A stretch of DNA of 64,000 bases, taken from Ifrita kowaldi. Lineage: Eukaryota; Chordata; Aves; Passeriformes; Cinclosomatidae. Below, one piece after another: positions 56,801 to 64,000 of the stretch; positions within the stretch are counted from its first letter, which is position 1, and every line of letters starts with the position of its first letter. The notes beneath the pieces are model-generated. The model was not told the DNA's origin. It did not search any database and was given only the letters and a program-made list of their open reading frames with translations. The position numbers were made by a program, and so were the translations under genes. Location of the stretch: the NCBI GenBank assembly GCA_013398055.1, contig VZRS01007564.1, positions 124,161 through 188,160 on the forward strand, in the 5' to 3' direction.

Positions 56801-57242
56801 CCACCTGAACTGTTCAGCCCCCATTTACCTCGCTGTGATACACAGACCCGCGAGGGCAGCCTCTCCCAAATCCCTTTTCACCTCCCATCACACTTTCCAA
56901 GGAGCCGCAGGGCTGGGTGGTTTGGTGGTGACCTCAAAAGCAGAGAGCAACCCAGCTGCAGAGCCGGGAGTGGAGCGCAGCCCTTCAGATCCCAGCCCTC
57001 TGCAGGGATCCGTGCCATTAAGGGGATGCTCAGAGCTCCTCTTGTCATTTCAAAAGCTGCTTTAATGGCCTCTGTAGTCATAACACATGGGAGCAAACAG
57101 ACAATAAATATGAAGCCACGTATTTACCCTTCTCTGAATTCGTTCAGGCTTAATGTAAATGATTACCACAATACAGGGCTGAGTAATGTAAAGCAGTCAT
57201 CCCACCACACCACTAAAAAACAGAGCTTTAAAAAATGACCAT

Positions 57243-57288
57243 ATAATGTAGGATAACTCCCTCCCATAACGTAGGATAACTCCCCTGT
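57243..57288 (+). repeat. 23-bp tandem duplication
   Basis: ATAATGTAGGATAACTCC and ATAACGTAGGATAACTCC occur head to tail, 23 bp apart, with one mismatch. Confidence 0.75.
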
Positions 57289-60200
57289 TAGGGGAGAACA
57301 GGCCCACGGGACCTGCAGAAGCTGCTGTTAAAACAAGAACAATTATCTGGGGAACCTGAAGTCATTTGGAGCCACAAAAACATCTGCATTATGAGGCTGC
57401 TTAACAACATTTAAAACAGAAAAAAAAAAAAAAGTTGAACAAAAACTTGCAGTTACACACAGCAGTTTATTTTGAACAGATAGACAGACTTTGGGAAGCA
57501 AAAAGGATAAACCCTGAAAGCATGCATATGGGTTTCTTGACAGGCAAGTCTGTGGCAAAAAAAAAAGGGAAGTCCGTAGTATTTTTACAAAAATAGGTGG
57601 AATAAAACCATTCCAAAGTGCTGTAAATTCAGACCTGGGAAATACCAACAAGGAAATCAAAGCATAAAGAGAAATTCCTGGCACACAGTAACAGCCAAGC
57701 CAACAGTAACAGCAAAGAATCCTCGCATGGAACAGAACCACGTCCCTCTTAAAACAACCCTGGTTTTATGGGATGCCTGACTATCAAAGTTACCAGTACA
57801 TCACATCCCTGTGCCTGGCTCTAGGTCACTTACTTTAAGACAAAAATGAATTCTGCACAATACTGAACACGTTCATTTATGAGTGTTTATAGAACAAGCC
57901 CACTGCTGCTTTGCACGCAACTGCAAGTGTAACTAATCTCGAACTCTCAACTAATTCCAGTTTCCATTCTAGGTTTTATTTTGGTGCCTCCATCTCTGGA
58001 ACACGTCTACAAATATCTACCAAACTGTCCCTCCCTGCATGTATTTAGCTGTGCTTTTCTCCACTGGATGTTTCATTTTTAAATGAAACTGAACACTCAG
58101 CTGTCCCCTCGCAATCCTTTCATCTCCAGAAAGCTTCAAACTATAGTTATTTAAATCACCCAAAAGAGAACTAGATCAGGTTATTTTTGGAAAACCCCTT
58201 TGAGCAGGAAAGGCAAAACCTCTGGTCTTCAGCCACATGAGCTGTTTTATTTAACTCCAGACACAGTTGTGCATCTGAGCTTCTCAAAAGGGAAGAGTAA
58301 CTGCAGGGTGGGCTCCCACCATGAGCTGCCTGACCAGACATTCCCAGGGAAACGTGCCTATAATTAAAGCAGTTTCTCTCTAAAGAAAGCAGCATCCTGA
58401 GATTTAGAGACTATCTGTAAGACTAACTAAAGCTGTGCCACTAAAGTGCTCCATAAAATTCCTTAACAGTGGAAACAAAGAAATTCTGCTCTTTCGGTCA
58501 AAGGGTGGAGGATGGTACAAGGTTATCAGGATGAGCAAGAGATATTTAAGAGGACATTTTCTTCTTGTCCACTGTTTTAAAACACTTTATGCATAAGCAT
58601 GAAGACAGATGATATTTCTGTCTGGAGAAACTGCCTTTAATTTCAGACATTGGTCTCATTTTCTCTGAGGAGCAGCTTATTTCGGTTAATGACAGAGCAG
58701 ACGTCAGAGTTTCCTTCCCTCCAACCTCCTGCCCGGCACAGCAGCGCTGTTGTAATCAGGAGATTAAGTGTTCTTATTCATGTGTGAAATGCAGGCCTGA
58801 GCCCTGTCTCACATTAGAGCCTGGCTGCAGCCTATTCCTCATCAGCTCAGAATGCTTAACAACCGAGATGGATTCAATTACACCTCACTTCCTTTATTGC
58901 ACTCGCAGAAAACACTAATAAATACTCGGTATTTAAAGCAGTAAAACCTCGCTAGTGCAAGCGTGACCTTTGATCTTTAATCTCCGGCTGCACGAGCAGG
59001 TTCTGCCACGAGGCAGCAGGAAAATGATTTGAAAGGCAAACAGACACAATCCTGTGCAAGGAACAATAAGCACAGAGTTGTGAGATGTGCTGCTTAAAAG
59101 TAAGTTTGTCTGCAGCAGTCCCACAGCGCAGCTCGTTATCCCCCTGGGCTCTCGCTGAAGAGCTCCAAACACGTGTTAAAAGGTATTTGCAAAGAGGGCC
59201 TGTGTTTCCAGGGATCATATGAGCTCTTGCATGACCTTAAGTGAGAGAAACCAAAGCTGTCAATGTCAGCCTTTGACTTCCAACATATTTTCACCCCAGA
59301 ACTGCATCTGGGAGTCTCTCACACATCCCACTGCCCGAGGTGAACTTCCCAAAGAACCCCCACACCGCCCGGTTCCCAAACTCCACATTCCTCAGTGGCT
59401 CAAGGCCATCCAATGACTTCTCACTGCACAAACTTCCACAGGCTTTTTCCCTTAAGTCTGGTTCACTTTTCTGGAAGTCAGAGAGGTTCCTTTAAAAAAA
59501 AGAACTTCGTTTCAAAGACAACTGAAAAAGTCCCCGTTTTCGCAGCCATGCTGCTGCTCCTGGGCAACAACCAACTGAGTTCCTGAGTAGATTTCAAGCA
59601 CTATTTTTAAAAGAAGGACCAGCTCTCAGCTCTCAGACATGGGGTGCTCCAACCCTATAATATTATGTTCAAACAGCAACCTCTCTACTACAGGAGTGAC
59701 CCCATCAGTGCCCAGCTGCCCACTGCTAATGAGCCCAATTGAACAAGGGACTTCACCACTGGCCACATCTTCCAAGAGAAGAGGAAAAAAAATATTAAGA
59801 AATGCTCCAAGTGATTAATCTGCTTCTAATCTACACCAAGAGGAAATACTTTAACACTGCATGAAATAACTTCTGGCTTTGGTCACGCTTCAGACATTAA
59901 TATAATTTCTACTCGCAGGGCTCTCAGCAGAGGCTCTGGACTCGTGTGTGACTCAGGCAGGATCTGCTGTGGCAGCATGAGTTGGATCCCTGTATTTAGG
60001 TCTGATCTTGTAAGCTGCTGAGAACAAGGCTGCAGAGTAAGACCTTAAGCCATTAAGCACAGAATAACCAATGCAAATAACCACTAAGCTACACATGAAA
60101 TGTGGTGGCCTCGTTCACACTGTGATACCACCACAGCTCATCACTCGCCACAGCAGAAAGCAGGACCATGGCAGAGGTCCTGTGGCAGCAGTTTGGGTTT

Positions 60201-61341
60201 GTGGCCTTGTACGCACGAAATAAAATTGAAAAAAAACAAAAAAAAGGAAAACCTTGCCCAGCTTTCCTAATGACATGCTAATTAATACTCCATGACATGC
60301 AAATGAAGATCACACGAGGCATGTATCGTACTGAAAACACCTTCCAAATGGAGGTTATTTTCCTGAAATGAAGCAATATGAAACTCCTGACTCTTTTCAA
60401 GGTGAAGCTTTAAGGCTAGACACCAGTAACAGCTCTGAAACAACATTAAATATTTAATAGAGCAACTTGCAGTCTGTAGTGGACGAGACACCAGACTAGG
60501 CAGAGCACCATGAACTGTTCAGAGCAGTGTTTGATCCACTCTGACCAAGGAAAGTCTTTTAAGACCTTCTTTATTCCCACAATAATAAACTGGGGTTACC
60601 GTATTTCCTTGTTCTTTCAAATGAAAACCTGTGATCCCTCAGCAACCAAAGACAGCAAAACAAATTACATGATTTATTAGGGATCTGATGCACTGAAGTT
60701 TTCCTCGTGAAAGCTCAGCTTTGAAGACTCTTGACTGTGAAGTTTCCATCATTTACTGCACGTGAGCATTCAGCAGCTGAACAAGCAGGAGTGAGAAGGA
60801 TGTCCTGTCACCCAGTGTTTTCCTGAAACACTAACCTAATCAGGAGCTGACTTAAGAGCTACTTTCAAAATACTACACAAGAAAATTCACTAGGTGCCAG
60901 TTGCCCAAGCAACTGGGACCTAATTAAATCTACCCAGCACTTGAGGGATTAGGCTGTTTTCTCCTCCAGTCCTCCAGCCTCTCCCCTGAGATAACACATA
61001 CAGCTATGCTGAGATTTATTACTTGCTGACTGCTTCTCACATATGCTGATCTGGCCTTTGAATCAGAATGAACTTTGCTAGAAGTGACATTTCAAAACTG
61101 TTTTCAAAGTTATGTACTATTTTTTATTCAAAATAAGAAATAAAAAGTTATGTAGAGCATTTTAGGATCTAATGGTATTGATAAGACCAAGAAAAAAGAA
61201 ACTCTTACAAGGGTATTTCTCAAGCTCTCAGCCGAACAGCCAAGTGAGAAACTTTTCATTATTTCCCACTAGTGCTGTGTGTATTATTGCTTTGTCCATT
61301 GCTTCCCAGACAGGGATAACCCCACACATGCTGCTCAGAGT

Positions 61342-61520
61342 TTAAAAAAAACCTCCCACAAACGAACAGCCTTTTTGGAGAGGGGACAAAAAACCCCCAC
61401 CAAATCCAAACCTCCAGAAAACAACACATCAAAACAAAGCAAAAACCCCAAACAACGCAAAAACCACAGCAAGGGTTCTAAGAAAAAAATTCCAATATAA
61501 ATCTAGACAAAAAAAACCCC
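61342..61520 (+). repeat. A/C-rich, T/G-poor low-complexity tract
   Basis: About 180 bp of mainly A and C with repeated CAAAA, AACCCC and ACAAAC words. A shorter tract of the same kind lies at 3255-3325. Such asymmetry often marks a decayed simple repeat. Confidence 0.6.
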
Positions 61521-64000
61521 TAACATAACCACTACCTTCCTCACACATTATGGTTCAAAGCAAAAATACATTGAAGTTGTCACGAGCACCGTTTAGGCTG
61601 GAAGAGGCAGGAAAGGTTTCAACCCTCTCCTAAAGATAACCATGAGGAAGTTTTTATTATTCATCATCTCTTGGACTAAAGCACTTGTTTATCTGCCCAA
61701 GAAGAACAGTTAGAACACTTTAAACTTCCACGGAAGGGCTCTCCCACGAGAGCCACCACAACTCCACGCTGCACACCCCAGAGTGGGTTCCACAGAGCGG
61801 AAAAAGCCCTCAGAACTTTATTAACAAACACACAGTGTTTGTAATTCATCCCCAGCAACTCTCTATACTCACACTGAGCTGAGATGCACACCGAGCAAAG
61901 ACTTCCCTGTCAGGAACTCTGTCATGCTCCTGAAATCCTAAACCACTGTGAACTCCCCCACGAGCGAACAGAACAAGAGTTATATTTACCTTTGGCATCT
62001 CAGATGCCACACAAAGTCCTCAGAAGAGAAGAGCCCGGCCAAAAGCATGGATTCAATCAAGTTTTGTGCCAAAATAGAACTTTATACTGCAGTGTTTGTT
62101 AAAAAAAGCCAAACCCTAAAGTTCAGCATGTACATGTTTAGCTGCATTCCCATTTATGTTGCTGACTCCTTGCTTTAAAAATCCACGAGAACTGCTTTTA
62201 CCAGTTCCATGGAGGTTGTACATTTTCCTAGAGCAAACTACAGCCTCTGGCTCCAGGTACCAGGGAACAAACCTGACGTGACACACGAGGTCCCCACCCT
62301 CACTATCGCCCCGTGCTGCCTGTGACCAGGCCACGCTGCTAAATCCCAGTGCAATTTCCAATCCCAAGGTAAATCAGGCCCAGTCTGATTTAAAATCACA
62401 GCTATACTTATTTTTCACATTACTGTAGTCACAAACTACAGTAATTCAAATCACAGCTCTCATTTTCGCACAAAGACTAAAACTCAATTTTTGTAACATT
62501 AAAAACTTCTTGGGAGCATTTGATCCAGGTGCTACTTGAGTTAAAAGCAGAGCACCATGACTGGGTGTTCCAAACACCATCTCTGCTTGTGCGAGGGCAG
62601 CACGGAACACCCCACCAGAGATGAAACTGCCAGAGCCCTGCTCAGCTGCAACTCCTCCATCCCTTCCTGAAAGAATTCCTTCAGTCTGACCCAGAACACA
62701 CCTTCGTTCCCTCAGTGACACGTTCCAGCGTGACGAGAGCAGGCCCAAGGTGAAATACTGTCAGGATCTGAAAAACCTCACCGAAACCCCACACAAACAG
62801 ATGGCATAATTTGGGTTTTAGATGCTGCTTAGCGTTTCCAGCTGCAAGTGGCAAATATCGAACACGCTCTGAATATGCAAATGATGAGATCAACACAAAA
62901 GGGGACAATGCAATTTCTGGTAAAGACAGGCAGCCAGAATGTTCAAACAGACTGCACCCCATCTTCATACACTACTCATAATTACTTTATTGCACTGGGA
63001 AAGGGCAATTGCTTTCCCAACAATCTGATAACCTTGGGCTGCTCTTAACTCTTTAATACCAGTTTTAACTACAAGCCCATGCTGGGGCTCCAACTTTAAG
63101 CCAATTACAGCAGTCTGATATTAAACACACAGGGAAGGTGAGTTCTGCCTCACATACTCTCACACATCAGCACACAAGACACCAAAGAACATTCCATTAT
63201 TAAGCAGGAACTGCCATACATGTATAAAAAAATCCATTCCCAGCTCTAATCTCAAAGGAACAGCTTTATTACCAGGAAATGGAAATCTGATTTTTGGCTT
63301 CTTTGTTAGATTTCAATAGGAAATGGAGCAAATACAGTGTGTTTTGACTGCTTGGAAGAATAAATTCTGTAGGGATCTGTTACTGTGTCAAACTCGGAAA
63401 AAAAAGTCCCCAACCTTAAGTGCTTGAATTGTATTGACTCATATCATGGCTCAGTCATTTCCACGCTGTCTCGTGATTTCACTGCTCACTGGGGCTGCTG
63501 GTGCTCATCAGCACCGAGCAAATCCAGGCAACTTCACAACAGCAAAAACCACAAATAACCGAGTTCCCAGGTTCAATCTGTGCTTGGGTTAAAAAACCTG
63601 CTCTGAGCAAGGACAGAAATGCAGTGAACTTCCCACAGTCAGAGGATGTAACACCTTGGTCCTGGCGCAGGTAAATGCTGGGTCTGGGGACTGAGCAGAT
63701 TAGGATGCTGAAACCTCCTCCACAAAGAACCTAAAGCCATCCCATTTTTCAGCGTTAGAACGTTTTCTTGCCTTTAGTCTACTAACTAGATGAACATGCA
63801 TGGAGACAGAACTGTGCCAGATCTTTGGATTAAAGTATCAAATGCCTCTGCACTTTCTCCAGTTCCCAGCAATGCCCAAAATGAGGCCCTGATCTTCCCA
63901 AACAACATCAGCACACAAAACCTGACCAGAACGTTCAAACTACAAAGTGGTTTAAACTTTAAGCATCTAAACAGAATAAAAGGTTATCAGACTGCAGATG

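Larger units (their letters stand above)
50159..64000 (-). other. RERE: RERE intron upstream of the first coding exon (partial)
   Basis: At least 13.8 kb of sequence before the acceptor at 50159-50160. It should lead to a non-coding leader exon, but none can be recognised without transcript data. It contains an exon-like plus-strand frame (53723-53880), a short tandem duplication (57243-57288), an AT-rich possible element at about 58600-58980, an A/C-rich tract (61342-61520), and oligo-A runs near 54557 and 57420. Nothing else is supported. Confidence 0.8.

Overview
The window looks like bird nuclear DNA. It is intron-rich, it carries three truncated CR1 LINE 3' ends of the type typical of avian genomes, and its only confidently recognisable gene is a vertebrate transcriptional corepressor. 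I see no prokaryotic genes, no intact mobile element and no RNA gene. Species cannot be decided from what I can see.

The gene is RERE (arginine-glutamic acid dipeptide repeats, atrophin-2), on the minus strand. Six coding exons were placed by protein similarity and splice sites, in transcription order: 50158-49682 (5'UTR end, ATG at 50012-50010, charged N-terminus), 39563-39493, 16579-16474, 14998-14902 (BAH domain), 11715-11611 (end of BAH) and 706-658 (start of ELM2). All junctions use GT-AG and keep the frame. Together they give 759 nt, exactly 253 codons. The rest of the gene (most of ELM2, SANT/Myb, GATA zinc finger, atrophin region) lies beyond base 1. The 5' promoter and any earlier leader exons lie beyond base 64000 or are not recognisable here.

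Layout: 1-657 intron; 658-706 ELM2 exon; 707-11610 intron with a probable RFX X-box site (about 2.1 kb), a CR1 copy (6.8 kb) and a CpG-island-like repeat complex (8.2-8.95 kb); 11611-16579 three exons with short introns; 16580-39492 a 23 kb intron with a 52-bp minisatellite, a CR1 copy and a G-run next to an ambiguous base; 39493-39563 exon; 39564-49681 intron; 49682-50158 first coding exon; 50159-64000 upstream intron. The long introns contain AT-rich stretches that resemble regulatory conserved elements, but this cannot be shown without alignment.

No new multi-gene system is visible. The items most worth checking are the intragenic CpG-rich block between ELM2-encoding exons, the perfect X-box palindrome, the apparent lack of a cassette exon known from mammalian RERE, and three plus-strand exon-like open frames inside introns.
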